Shown here: in pieces, positions 17,630-25,320 of the stretch
Numbering within the stretch: position 1 is the stretch's first letter
Layout of the letters: each line of letters starts with the position of its first letter
DNA from: Streptomyces narbonensis
GTDB lineage: Bacteria > Actinomycetota > Actinomycetes > Streptomycetales > Streptomycetaceae
DNA: 64,000 nucleotides
Direction of reading: 5' to 3'
NCBI RefSeq assembly: GCF_014649015.1
Contig: NZ_BMSF01000008.1
Span: forward strand, 310,001-374,000
The notes under the pieces: model-generated
What the model was told of the DNA's origin: nothing
The model's database searches: none
Seen by the model: only the letters and a program-made list of their open reading frames with translations
Position numbers and translations under genes: made by a program

Positions 17630-18016
17630 ATGGCCACCGCCAAGGTCAAGCAGTTCTGGACCGCCTTCATCTCCGTCCTCTTCGCCCTGCTCGCCTCCGT
17701 CGGCCTGGCGAGCACCGCCGCCGCGGCCCAGCAGCCCGCCGTGCAGCAGCCCGAGGAGCCGGCTGCCTCTGCCGCCACGACCGCCTCCGCCACCGGGGAG
17801 CGCGCCCTCGCCTCCGTACCGGCACAGCGGGCGCATCGGTGGCCCCTCGTCGGTGACCGGTCCCTGCCGCCCACCATCAAGCAGCGCATCGGTGCCGAGG
17901 CCCACGGCTCCTCCCCCTCGGTTCGCCACCGCCACGCGGGCGGCGCGGCCGAGAGCGACCCGGTCGCGCTGACGGAGTCGGCGCTCGCGGCGACGGCGCC
18001 GGCGGCGGGCGCGTAG
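17630..18016 (+). CDS. Small secreted protein, possibly DUF6344
   Basis: This 128-residue protein starts with MATAKVKQFWTAFISVLFALLASVGLASTAAAA, a Sec signal peptide with a probable cleavage site after AAAA (about residue 33). The mature part is low-complexity Ala/Pro/Glu followed by a conserved-looking block WPLVGDRSLPPTIKQRIGAEAHG (about 72-94). The N-terminus resembles the Streptomyces DUF6344 family as I remember it, which is unverified. GTGAGGGGTC precedes the ATG. The function is unknown. Confidence 0.7.
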   Translation: MATAKVKQFWTAFISVLFALLASVGLASTAAAAQQPAVQQPEEPAASAATTASATGERALASVPAQRAHRWPLVGDRSLPPTIKQRIGAEAHGSSPSVRHRHAGGAAESDPVALTESALAATAPAAGA

Positions 18017-18371
18017 GAGGCGGGGAGCCGACGTACGCGTACTCCCCGCGCCCTGTGAAACCGCGAGACCTGCAGAAGACGAAGCTCCACCGATGAACCG
18101 GACAGCTCCACCGACGGAACACCTCGCTCCACCTGCGGAGCACACGGCTCCACCTGCGGAGCACACGGCTCCACCCGCGGAGCACCTGGCCCCACCGACG
18201 GAACACCTCGCTCCACCTGCGGAGCACACGGCTCCACCTGCGGAGCACACGGCTCCACCGACGCAACATCAAGTTCCACCGACGGAACACCCAGCTCCAC
18301 CGGCGCAACACCGAAGATGTTCCACCGACGCACCACGAAGTGGCGAAGTTCCCTCGACCGGACCGCAGCGG
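18017..18371. other. 355-bp convergent intergenic region filled by a 21-bp repeat array
   Basis: The region lies between the 3' ends of the secreted-protein gene (plus) and the DUF5324 gene (minus). Apart from the tandem array described separately there is no gene I would call. A plus-strand reading frame from 18093 (APPAEHT repeats) has a third-codon-position composition unlike Streptomyces genes and no ribosome site. A minus-strand frame (VLRRWSR repeats) has better third positions but no credible start. Confidence 0.7.
18084..18334. repeat. 21-bp tandem array of potential hairpins with covarying stems
   Basis: Eleven contiguous 21-bp units begin at 18084, 18105, 18126 and so on to 18294, with one more unit displaced to 18319. 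Most units have a 5-bp inverted repeat around a 6-nt loop: GCTCC-ACCTGC-GGAGC at 18126, 18147, 18210 and 18231, GCTCC-ACCCGC-GGAGC at 18168, and GTTCC-ACCGAC-GGAAC at 18273. The change of both arms (GCTCC/GGAGC to GTTCC/GGAAC) keeps pairing. The unit at 18105 (GCTCC/GGAAC) pairs only with a G-U in minus-strand RNA. The array begins about 37 bp past the DUF5324 stop in that direction. Confidence 0.9.
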
Positions 18372-19121
18372 TCAGCGGCGCTCGTCGCGCTCCGCGGACC
18401 CGGCGTCGGCCTCCGCTTCGGCCTCGATCTCGGCATCGGCCTCGGCCTCGGCCTGGATCTCGGCCTCGCTCTCCTTGAACTCCACCTCCGGATCGAGGAA
18501 CCCACCGTTGCCCTCGACGGACGACGACGCGGAACCCTCGCCCACCTCGGTGGGAGCGGGCGGCTCGACCAGCCAGTCGGGATTGGCCTGCTTGTCCCAC
18601 CACTTCCAAGCGGCGAAAGCGCCGCCGACCACCAAGCCGAGGACCACGAGTCCCTTGGCGAGGCGACCGGCCCTGGCACGCCGCTCGTGCTTCCTCACGA
18701 TCCTCTGGATTTCCCTCGGCGTCACCTGACCGCGCAGCGCGGCCCAGGCGGCAGTGGAACGCGACCCGGCCTCCTCAAGGACGGGACCGGTCGCGGCGAC
18801 CGCGTACTCGACACGCGGAACGGTGTAGTCGGCTGCCTGACGGGCGGCTGAGCGGGTCACGTCCGCCGCGCGATGCGCGGCCGCGTCGACCCGCGGCGGT
18901 ACGTGTGGTGCGACATGCGAGGCGTACTGCGCCCGCGCCTGTACTCGGGCCTTTCGAGCGGCCTTCGAGACCTTCGGCGCGATCCGCACCCGCGCCTCGT
19001 GCGCGTAGTGGTTGGCCTGGTCCCTGGCTGTTTCGGCGTACGGCGCCACCACTTCCGCGGCGTGCAGGACGCTCTCCTTCGCCGAATCTGACGCGGCGCG
19101 CACGCTGTCCATGCGGGTCAC
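18372..19121 (-). CDS. DUF5324 membrane protein (possible positional analogue of CwsA)
   Basis: The 249-residue protein starts at a GTG with GGAGG 6-7 nt upstream. Residues 1-135 are a long amphipathic helical, Ala/Arg-rich region (AHEARVRIAPKVSKAARKARVQ), likely coiled coil or membrane-surface binding. A single TM helix follows at about 155-172 (GLVVLGLVVGGAFAAWKWW), then an acidic tail rich in EAEAEADAEIEA. It matches the Streptomyces DUF5324 family. It occupies the position and orientation, opposite ppiA, where mycobacteria carry cwsA (Rv0008c), a single-TM cell-wall synthesis protein; equivalence is inference. Confidence 0.82.
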   Translation of the reverse strand: MTRMDSVRAASDSAKESVLHAAEVVAPYAETARDQANHYAHEARVRIAPKVSKAARKARVQARAQYASHVAPHVPPRVDAAAHRAADVTRSAARQAADYTVPRVEYAVAATGPVLEEAGSRSTAAWAALRGQVTPREIQRIVRKHERRARAGRLAKGLVVLGLVVGGAFAAWKWWDKQANPDWLVEPPAPTEVGEGSASSSVEGNGGFLDPEVEFKESEAEIQAEAEADAEIEAEAEADAGSAERDERR

Positions 19122-19300
19122 GGGATTCCTCCTCCTCGGTGGCGACGATGTCGGTTTTTCACCTTTCCATCCTTTTCGGAATCATGCCCCTCGGATCGAA
19201 GTCCGGCATGCGGGGCGGGCATCCGGGGCATGCGAGGATCGGTGGTCACGCCAGAGACAGACGCGATGCGACAACGACACGATGTGGACGGAAGGCGACC

Positions 19301-19828
19301 GTGGCCGAGCAGCTGTACGCGATCCTCAAGACCAGCCTGGGTGACATCGAGGTGCGGTTGATGCCGTTCCACGCCCCGAAGACGGTGCGCAACTTCGTCG
19401 AACTCGCCTCCGGTGAGCGCGAGTGGACGCACCCCGCCACCGGCAAGGTCTCCACGGACCCGCTCTACGACGGCACGGTCTTCCACCGGGTCATCAAGGG
19501 CTTCATGATCCAGGGCGGCGACCCGCTGGGGAACGGCACGGGCGGCCCCGGTTACGAGTTCGCCGACGAGTTCCACCCGGAGCTCTTCTTCGACCGTCCC
19601 TATCTGCTGGCCATGGCCAACGCCGGCCCGGGCACCAACGGTTCGCAGTTCTTCGTCACGGTCGGCGCCGCGACCTGGCTGAACCGCAAGCACACCATCT
19701 TCGGCGAGGTCGCGAGCCCGGAGAGCCGGAAGGTCGTGGACGCGATCGCCGCGGTCGCGACCGACCCGCACACCGAGCGCCCGCGCCAGGACGTGGTGAT
19801 CGAGTCCGTGGTGATCGAGAAGCGCTGA
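19301..19828 (+). CDS. ppiA: Peptidyl-prolyl cis-trans isomerase (cyclophilin)
   Basis: This 175-residue single-domain cyclophilin starts with a GTG after GGAAGG. It has no signal peptide, so it acts in the cytoplasm. Active-site features are visible: FHRVIKGFMIQGGDP (catalytic Arg in FHR), GPGTNGSQFFVT, and the WLNRKHTIFGEV block. A small insertion after ELASG (EREWTHPATGKVSTDPLYDG) is typical of actinobacterial PpiA. The rhomboid gene follows within 35 bp on the same strand. The order ppiA then crgA/DUF881/pabA matches Mycobacterium. Confidence 0.95.
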   Translation: MAEQLYAILKTSLGDIEVRLMPFHAPKTVRNFVELASGEREWTHPATGKVSTDPLYDGTVFHRVIKGFMIQGGDPLGNGTGGPGYEFADEFHPELFFDRPYLLAMANAGPGTNGSQFFVTVGAATWLNRKHTIFGEVASPESRKVVDAIAAVATDPHTERPRQDVVIESVVIEKR

Positions 19829-19860
19829 GGCGGACATGACGGAAGGGAAGGAACCTGTCA

Positions 19861-20726
19861 TGGACGCGCAGTCCGGCCTGCCCCGCTGCTACCGCCACCC
19901 GGAGGCCGAGACCGGAATCCGCTGTGTCCGCTGCGACAAGCCCATCTGCCCGCAGTGCATGATCTCCGCCTCGGTCGGTTTCCAGTGCCCGGACTGCGTG
20001 CGCAACGGCTCGGGCACCGGCCATGCCGCCGACGCCAACCAGCCCCGGACTCTCGTGGGGGGCCGGGTGGCGGCCGACGACCGCCTGGTCACCAAGATCC
20101 TCATCGGGATCAACCTCGCGGTGTACCTGCTGGTCCTGGTGATCGGGCAGCGGCTCGTCGTGGAGCTCGAGCTCATCGGACGCGCCTTCAGCCTGGAGCT
20201 CGGAGAGTGGATCGGGGTCGCGGACGGCGAGTGGTACCGGCTGCTGACCGCGACCGTCCTCCACCAGGAGGTCTGGCACATCCTCTTCAACGTGCTGGGC
20301 CTGTGGGTGATCGGCGGGATCGTCGAGCCCGAGCTCGGCCGGGTCCGGTACGCGGCCCTGTGCCTGCTCTCCGGGCTCTCGGGCTCCGTTCTCGCCTACC
20401 TCGTTGCCGCGCAGAACCAGCCCTCGCTGGGCGCCTCCGGCGTCGTCTACGGCCTGATCGGCGCCTGGGTCGTCCTGGCCCGCCACAAGCGCCACGACAT
20501 GCGGCCCGTGGCCCTCTTCGTGGCGCTGTCGCTGCTCATGACATTCACCCGTCCGGGGATCTCCTGGGAGGCGCACGTCGGCGGTCTCGTCGCGGGCGTC
20601 CTGGTGACGTACGCGATGGTGCACGCGCCGAGGGCGCGCAGGGACCTCGTGCAGTACGGGGCCTGTGGACTGGTGCTCCTGCTCGACCTGGGGCTCGTAC
20701 TGGCTCGATCCGTGGCGCTCACCTGA
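19861..20726 (+). CDS. Rhomboid family intramembrane serine protease with zinc-ribbon N-terminus
   Basis: The 288-residue protein starts at the ATG preceded by AAGGA; an upstream ATG at 19836 is possible and adds 8 residues. The cytoplasmic N-terminus has a B-box-like zinc site: CYRHPEAETGIRCVRCDKPICPQC...CPDC (10-46). Six to seven TM helices follow. The catalytic dyad is visible: Ser193 in GASGVVYG and His239 in EAHVGGLVAG, with HxxxxHILFN supplying TM2 residues. Rhomboids cleave membrane proteins within the bilayer; the substrate is unknown. It replaces the Rv0010c slot of mycobacteria. Confidence 0.93.
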
Positions 20727-20771
20727 GCGCAGGGGGCTGTGGAAGAGCTCTTTCCCGAGCTTTCCCCAGAG

Positions 20772-20984
20772 TTATCCACAGTGTGTGGCAAATCATCCCG
20801 GTGTACTGGGGAAAGACTGCGCCCCTCGCCTCTGACCTGGTGTTTCTCCAGGGAGGCGAGGGGCGCAGTGTGGTCCCTCGGCGGGTGATCGCGCGGGTGG
20901 AGCGGTCATACCGGCGTCAACGTCGTGCGAGTTATCCACAGATCGTCGTAAGTTATCCAGTGCTGTGCACAACGCTGTGGATAA
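20772..20984. promoter_or_regulatory. Cluster of DnaA boxes
   Basis: Perfect TTATCCACA boxes occur at 20772-20780 and 20932-20940 (plus), with a third on the opposite strand at 20976-20984 (TGTGGATAA). Degenerate boxes lie at 20953-20961 (TTATCCAGT) and 20964-20972 (minus, TTGTGCACA). Four of the five fall within 53 bp. DnaA-box clusters outside oriC but near it are known in S. coelicolor (H24, H69, D78), where D78 titrates DnaA and affects replication frequency. This cluster could be the equivalent of one of these. Confidence 0.75.
20816..20869. terminator. Bidirectional terminator between rhomboid and crgA genes
   Basis: A perfect 17-bp stem, ACTGCGCCCCTCGCCTC at 20816-20832 against its complement at 20853-20869, encloses a 20-nt loop. 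It lies between convergent genes, so it probably serves both. Confidence 0.85.
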
Positions 20985-21054
20985 GTTCAGGGGAGAGCTT
21001 GACGAGCCGCCGGTCCAGCCGATATTTCGCGGCCTGCGACGCGGTGGGCGCGGG

Positions 21055-21309
21055 CTACTTCCACTGGGTGGAGACGCCGAACCCCGCAGCGATGAAGCCG
21101 AAGCCCACCACGATGTTCACGTTGCCGATCGACTTGATCGGCAACGAACCGTCGGTGACGTAGAAGAGCACGATCCACACCAGCCCGATGGCGAACAGCG
21201 CCAGCATCACGGGGGCCACCCAGCTGCTGTTCGACAGCTTGATGTTGGTGGCCTGCTTGGCGGGCGTAGGCGTGAAGTCGGCCTTCTTGCGGATACGTGA
21301 CTTCGGCAC
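21055..21309 (-). CDS. crgA: Cell division protein CrgA
   Basis: The 84-residue protein has a basic N-terminus (MPKSRIRKKADF) and two TM helices (about 30-52 and 63-80) joined by a short outward loop, the exact CrgA plan. CrgA coordinates Z-ring placement and septum formation in sporulating streptomycete hyphae and recruits PBPs and FtsI in mycobacteria. It acts at the cytoplasmic membrane. It is transcribed divergently from the DUF881 gene, as in Mycobacterium (Rv0011c/Rv0012). Confidence 0.95.
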   Translation of the reverse strand: MPKSRIRKKADFTPTPAKQATNIKLSNSSWVAPVMLALFAIGLVWIVLFYVTDGSLPIKSIGNVNIVVGFGFIAAGFGVSTQWK

Positions 21310-21449
21310 GAGGGACTCTCCTGTCGATGCGCTGCGTGACCGCGCAGGGAACTGTGGGCGGCGCCGGGATGTGACGTAGGAGGAAGACTGCGTCCCCCGG
21401 GCGTCCGTTAGCGTAGTGGTTCCGCGGCACCGAAGGGGATCAGGGTACG

Positions 21450-22217
21450 TTGAGCAATTCCGCCGACACTCCCACAGGGCCGGGCCGCACCACGAGGTGG
21501 CGCCCCGTCCGGGTGCTCACCCTTGCCGTCTTCGCCCTCGCCGGACTGATCTTCGTCACGAGCTTCAACACGGCCAAGGGCACGAACATCCGCACAGACG
21601 CCTCTCTCCTCAGGCTCTCGGACCTGATCGAGGAGCGCAGCCACAAGAACGCCGGGCTCGACGAGTCCACAGCGGCCCTCCGTACCCAGGTCGACGGCCT
21701 CGCCGCGCGCGACGACGGTTCCACCCGTGCGGAGGACGCGAAGCTCGACGCCCTCGAAGCGGCAGCGGGCACCACGGAGGTCTCCGGCTCCGGCCTCACC
21801 GTCACCCTCGATGACGCCCCGCCGAACGCCCAGGCGGCCCCCGGCTACCCCGAGCCGCAGGCCAACGACCTCGTCATCCACCAGCAGGACCTCCAGGCCG
21901 TCGTCAACGCCCTGTGGCAGGGCGGCGCCGAGGGCATTCGCGTCATGGACCAGCGGCTCATCTCCACCAGCGCCGTCCGCTGCGTCGGCAACACCCTGAT
22001 CCTCCAGGGCCGCGTCTACTCGCCCCCGTACAAGATCACGGCCGTCGGCGACCGCGGGAAGCTGAAAAGGGCACTCAACGACTCCCCGGCCCTCCAGAAC
22101 TACCAGCTGTACGTCAAGGCCTACGGGCTCGGCTGGAAAGTCGACGACCACAAGGCGGTGACTCTGCCCGGCTACTCGGGCACAGTGGACCTCCACTACG
22201 CGAAGCCGGTGAGCTGA
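21450..22217 (+). CDS. DUF881 family membrane-anchored protein
   Basis: The 255-residue protein is read from a TTG start with AGGG upstream. One TM helix (about 22-42) anchors it, and a short coiled coil (residues 50-95) leads to the extracytoplasmic DUF881 domain. Family blocks are visible: LTVTLDDAP, DLQAVVNALWQGGAEGIRVMDQRLI, and VGNTLILQGRVYSPPYKITAVG. DUF881 proteins are found in the crgA-pabA neighbourhood of most actinobacteria and in Firmicutes division clusters; the role is unclear. A class E sortase gene follows after 25 bp. Confidence 0.9.
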   Translation: MSNSADTPTGPGRTTRWRPVRVLTLAVFALAGLIFVTSFNTAKGTNIRTDASLLRLSDLIEERSHKNAGLDESTAALRTQVDGLAARDDGSTRAEDAKLDALEAAAGTTEVSGSGLTVTLDDAPPNAQAAPGYPEPQANDLVIHQQDLQAVVNALWQGGAEGIRVMDQRLISTSAVRCVGNTLILQGRVYSPPYKITAVGDRGKLKRALNDSPALQNYQLYVKAYGLGWKVDDHKAVTLPGYSGTVDLHYAKPVS

Positions 22218-22242
22218 CCGGAGGGACTGCGGGGAGGGGCAC

Positions 22243-22989
22243 GTGGGTGGTGTCCGTCTCCTCGTGCGGACCTTCAGCGAGCTGTGCCTGACCGTCGGCA
22301 CCCTGATCGTCCTCTTCGTCGTGTACGTCCTGTACTGGACCGGTGTCCAGGCCCAGAGCGCCGGCGCCGGCCAGATCGACGCCCTCCAGCGGGAGTGGGC
22401 GAGCACCCCGGTTGCGGCCCCGGCCCCGACTCCGGCTCCGGCAGAGGGTTCGACCGCGGGTTCCCGTGCGCCGGCCACCGCGCCCGAGGCCCGGCAGCCG
22501 TACACCCCCGGCAAAGGGATCGCCGTCATGTACGTCCCCCGGCTCGGCAAGGACTGGAAGTGGCCGGTCCTCGAAGGCACCGGCCCGGGCGTCCTGAAGA
22601 AGGGCCTCGGGCACTACGCGGCCACCGCGCGGCTCGGCGCGACCGGCAACTTCGCCGTCGCCGGCCACCGCCGCACGTACGGCGACCCCTTCAAGGACTT
22701 CCCGCGCCTGCGCCCCGGCGACGCGGTCGTCCTCACCGACGGGACCACCTGGTTCACGTACCGCGTCGACCGAAGCCCCTACCGGACCCTGCCCACCGAC
22801 GTCGGGGTCGTCGCCCCCGTTCCGAAGCCCCTCAGGAAGAACGCGGCCGGCTACGACGGGCCCGGCCGCTACCTCACCCTCACCACCTGCGAGCCCGAGT
22901 GGGGCAGCAGCCACCGGCTGATCGTCTGGGCGCACCTCGACACCACGCAGCCGGTGGCCGACGGTCGTCCACAGGCTTTGGGCAGCTGA
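22243..22989 (+). CDS. Class E sortase (first of three)
   Basis: The 248-residue protein starts from a GTG after GGGGAGGGG. The N-terminal TM helix (about 12-34) acts as uncleaved anchor, a Pro/Ala linker spans 55-88, and the sortase beta-barrel covers 90-240. Catalytic residues are visible: His142 (AVAGHRR), Cys216 (TLTTCEP) and Arg225 (SSHRLIVW). Class E sortases of Streptomyces attach LAXTG-type proteins such as chaplins to peptidoglycan. It forms a likely operon with the preceding DUF881 gene and the next small gene. Confidence 0.93.
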   Translation: MGGVRLLVRTFSELCLTVGTLIVLFVVYVLYWTGVQAQSAGAGQIDALQREWASTPVAAPAPTPAPAEGSTAGSRAPATAPEARQPYTPGKGIAVMYVPRLGKDWKWPVLEGTGPGVLKKGLGHYAATARLGATGNFAVAGHRRTYGDPFKDFPRLRPGDAVVLTDGTTWFTYRVDRSPYRTLPTDVGVVAPVPKPLRKNAAGYDGPGRYLTLTTCEPEWGSSHRLIVWAHLDTTQPVADGRPQALGS

Positions 22990-23053
22990 CCCCCCACGGC
23001 CTTCTCGCCCCGTACTCTGGTCCCCGTAACGAACGGAAGGGGCGGTCGACGGC

Positions 23054-23215
23054 ATGTACGGCTGGATCTGGAGGCATCTGCCGGGCAACGCGTGGGTGCG
23101 GGCACTGATCTCGATCGTGCTGGTGCTCGCGGTGGTCTACGCCCTCTTCCAGTACGTGTTCCCCTGGGCGGAGCCCCTGCTTCCGTTCAACGATGTGACG
23201 GTGGACGGCCAGTGA
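23054..23215 (+). CDS. Small single-pass membrane protein
   Basis: The 53-residue protein MYGWIWRHLPGN... has one TM helix (about 15-38, ALISIVLVLAVVYALFQYVF) and a short outside tail ending DVTVDGQ. GAAGGGG lies 10 nt before the ATG. The stop overlaps the pabA GTG in a GTGA junction, so translation is probably coupled to pabA. Similar very short proteins precede pabA in other streptomycetes. The function is unknown. Confidence 0.8.
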   Translation: MYGWIWRHLPGNAWVRALISIVLVLAVVYALFQYVFPWAEPLLPFNDVTVDGQ

Positions 23216-23850
23216 GCGCGCGAATTCTCGTCGTCGACAACTACGACAGCTTCGTCTTCAACCTCGTGCAGTACCTCTACCAGCTCGGTGCCGAGTGCGA
23301 GGTCCTCCGCAACGACGAGGTCGAGCTGAGCCACGCACAGGACGGCTTCGACGGCGTCCTGCTGTCGCCCGGGCCCGGCGCGCCCGAGCAGGCCGGGGTC
23401 TGCATCGACATGGTCCGGCACTGCGCCGACACCGGCGTGCCCGTCTTCGGCGTCTGCCTCGGCATGCAGTCGATGGCCGTGGCCTACGGCGGCGTCGTCG
23501 ACCGCGCGCCCGAGCTGCTGCACGGCAAGACCTCTCGCGTCACGCACGAGGGGGAGGGCGTCTTCGCGGGCCTCCCCTCGCCCTTCACCGCGACCCGCTA
23601 CCACTCGCTGGCCGCCGAGCCCGCCGCCCTGCCGGCCGAGCTGGAGGTCACGGCGCGGACCGAGGACGGGATCATCATGGGGCTCCGCCACCGTGAACTG
23701 CCCGTCGAAGGGGTCCAGTTCCACCCGGAGTCGGTCCTCACCGAGCACGGCCACCTGATGCTCGCCAATTGGCTGGAGCGGTGCGGCGACAAGGGGGCGG
23801 TCGGCCGGTCGGCGGGGCTCGCGCCGGTGGTGGGCAAGGCCGTCGCGTGA
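23212..23850 (+). CDS. pabA: Aminodeoxychorismate/anthranilate synthase glutaminase component
   Basis: The 212-residue class I glutamine amidotransferase starts with GTG overlapping the previous stop. The triad is visible: Cys in FGVCLGMQ (about residue 80), and His and Glu in VQFHPES near 170. The N-terminus ILVVDNYDSFVFNLVQYL is typical of PabA/TrpG. It supplies ammonia for aminodeoxychorismate (folate) or anthranilate (tryptophan) synthesis; the synthase partner is not nearby, so PabA versus TrpG is unresolved. In Mycobacterium the same position is called trpG (Rv0013). It overlaps the next sortase gene by 4 bp. Confidence 0.93.
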   Translation: MSARILVVDNYDSFVFNLVQYLYQLGAECEVLRNDEVELSHAQDGFDGVLLSPGPGAPEQAGVCIDMVRHCADTGVPVFGVCLGMQSMAVAYGGVVDRAPELLHGKTSRVTHEGEGVFAGLPSPFTATRYHSLAAEPAALPAELEVTARTEDGIIMGLRHRELPVEGVQFHPESVLTEHGHLMLANWLERCGDKGAVGRSAGLAPVVGKAVA

Positions 23851-25283
23851 CGACGGGCTCGCCGTGGTTCCGGGACTCGGGAGTCCCCGGACCGGAGCCG
23901 ATACCCACGGACCCGTACGGGCACGAGGAGCAGCGCCCGCCTTACGAGCAGCCGGCGTACGAGCAGCCGACCTATGAGCAGCCGGCGTACGCGCCGAACA
24001 CGCTGACGGGGTACGAGCCGAACACGCCGACGGGGTACGAGCCGAACACGCCGACGGGGTACGAGGCGAACACGCCAACCTCGTACGAGGCGAACACGCC
24101 GACCGGGTACGAGCAGCCGGCGTACGAGCAGGGGACGGCTTACCGGCAGACGGCGCAGACCGCGTACGAGCCCTCGTACGAGGCTCCGGCCGCCCCCGCC
24201 CACGACGCTGCGCGCGGCGGCCCCCGGCCGGGGTACGAGCCCCAGCCCTCCTATGCGGCGCCGCACGAGCCCGCATACGCCTCGTACGCACCTGAAGAGA
24301 CCCCGCAGGCCTCACCGGCCCCACCGGACGAGACGGTCGCCCTACGGGCCGTGGAGACGCCTCAGGGGCCCGGCCGGGCCGAGCGGCGCCGTGCGGCCAA
24401 GGGCGGCGGCAGGGACAAGGGCCGCGGCAGCGCCGCTGCTGCCGGCTCCGGGGCTTCCGGGGCCTCCGGGGCCTCCGGGGCTTCCGGGGCCTCCGGGGCC
24501 TCCGGGGCCTCCGGGGCCTCTGGGGCCTCTGGGGCCGAGCCGCGCCCTCTCTCCCGGGTGGAGGCCCGCCGCGCCGCGCGCGCGGCCAAGGACAGTGTGG
24601 GGGTCGTCGCCAGCCGGATCATCGGCGAACTCTTCATCACCTTCGGCGTCGTCATGCTGCTCTTCGTCACCTACCAGCTGTGGTGGACGAACGTCCTCGC
24701 CGGCCAGGAGACCGACCGGGCCAAGGAACAGATCGAGGACACCTGGGCCAAGGGCGAGGGCAAGGGCAAGGGCGACGACGGCAAGCCGGAGGCCTTCGAG
24801 CCCGGCCAGGGCTTCGCCATCATGTACATCCCCAAGCTCGACGTCGTCGTGCCCATCGCCGAGGGCATCAACAAGACCAAGGTCCTCGACAAGGGCATGG
24901 TCGGCCACTACGCCGACGGCAAGCTCAAGACGGCCATGCCGTCCGACAAGCAGGGCAACTTCGCCGTCGCGGGCCACCGCAACACGCACGGCGAGCCCTT
25001 CCGGTACGTCAACCAGCTCAAGCCCGGGGACCCGATCGTCGTCGAGACCCAGGACGCGTACTACACCTACGAGATGGCGAGCATCCTGCCCCAGACCGCG
25101 CCGTCGAACGTCTCGGTGATCGACCCGGTCCCGAAGGGATCCGGCTTCACCGCGCCCGGCCGGTACATCACGCTGACCACGTGCACGCCCGAGTTCACCA
25201 GCACGTATCGCATGATCGTCTGGGGAAAGATGGTCGAGGAACGCCTGCGCAGCAAGGGAAAGCCCGCAGCCCTCGTAGGGTGA
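23847..25283 (+). CDS. Class E sortase with long repetitive cytoplasmic N-terminus (second of three)
   Basis: The 478-residue protein starts from a GTG overlapping the pabA stop. Residues 30-150 hold Tyr-rich repeats (YEQPAYEQP, then YEPNTPTG and YEANTPTG about five times). Residues about 202-230 are (GAS)n, nine tandem copies. A TM helix follows (about 260-282) and then the sortase domain with His377 (AVAGHRN), Cys446 (TLTTCTP) and Arg455 (STYRMIVW). The N-terminus lies on the cytoplasmic side by topology, so the repeats are not wall-spanning. Usual class E sortases are about 220-260 residues, so the added N-terminus is the odd feature. Confidence 0.93.
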   Translation: MTTGSPWFRDSGVPGPEPIPTDPYGHEEQRPPYEQPAYEQPTYEQPAYAPNTLTGYEPNTPTGYEPNTPTGYEANTPTSYEANTPTGYEQPAYEQGTAYRQTAQTAYEPSYEAPAAPAHDAARGGPRPGYEPQPSYAAPHEPAYASYAPEETPQASPAPPDETVALRAVETPQGPGRAERRRAAKGGGRDKGRGSAAAAGSGASGASGASGASGASGASGASGASGASGAEPRPLSRVEARRAARAAKDSVGVVASRIIGELFITFGVVMLLFVTYQLWWTNVLAGQETDRAKEQIEDTWAKGEGKGKGDDGKPEAFEPGQGFAIMYIPKLDVVVPIAEGINKTKVLDKGMVGHYADGKLKTAMPSDKQGNFAVAGHRNTHGEPFRYVNQLKPGDPIVVETQDAYYTYEMASILPQTAPSNVSVIDPVPKGSGFTAPGRYITLTTCTPEFTSTYRMIVWGKMVEERLRSKGKPAALVG

Positions 25284-25320
25284 GACCCCACACCTCCGGA
25301 CGGGACGACAGGACGACCTA

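Larger units (their letters stand above)
20727..21054. other. 328-bp convergent intergenic region with DnaA boxes and terminator
   Basis: The region lies between the 3' ends of the rhomboid gene and crgA. It is locally AT-richer than its surroundings and holds a strong hairpin and a group of DnaA boxes, described separately. No coding capacity was recognised. Confidence 0.8.

Noticed and set aside
17877..18311. Minus-strand VLRRWSR repeat frame as a Trp/Arg-rich peptide
   Set aside because: Third positions are acceptable but there is no start codon with a ribosome site, and the frame runs antisense into the secreted-protein gene. Explained by the repeat period.
18017..18371. CRISPR array for the 21-bp repeat
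   Set aside because: Units are directly contiguous with no unique spacers and no cas genes are nearby.
18093..18851. Long plus-strand reading frame with APPAEHT repeats as a gene
   Set aside because: Third codon positions are AT-rich compared with neighbours, there is no ribosome site, and its second half lies antisense inside the DUF5324 gene. A 21-bp period keeps every frame open.
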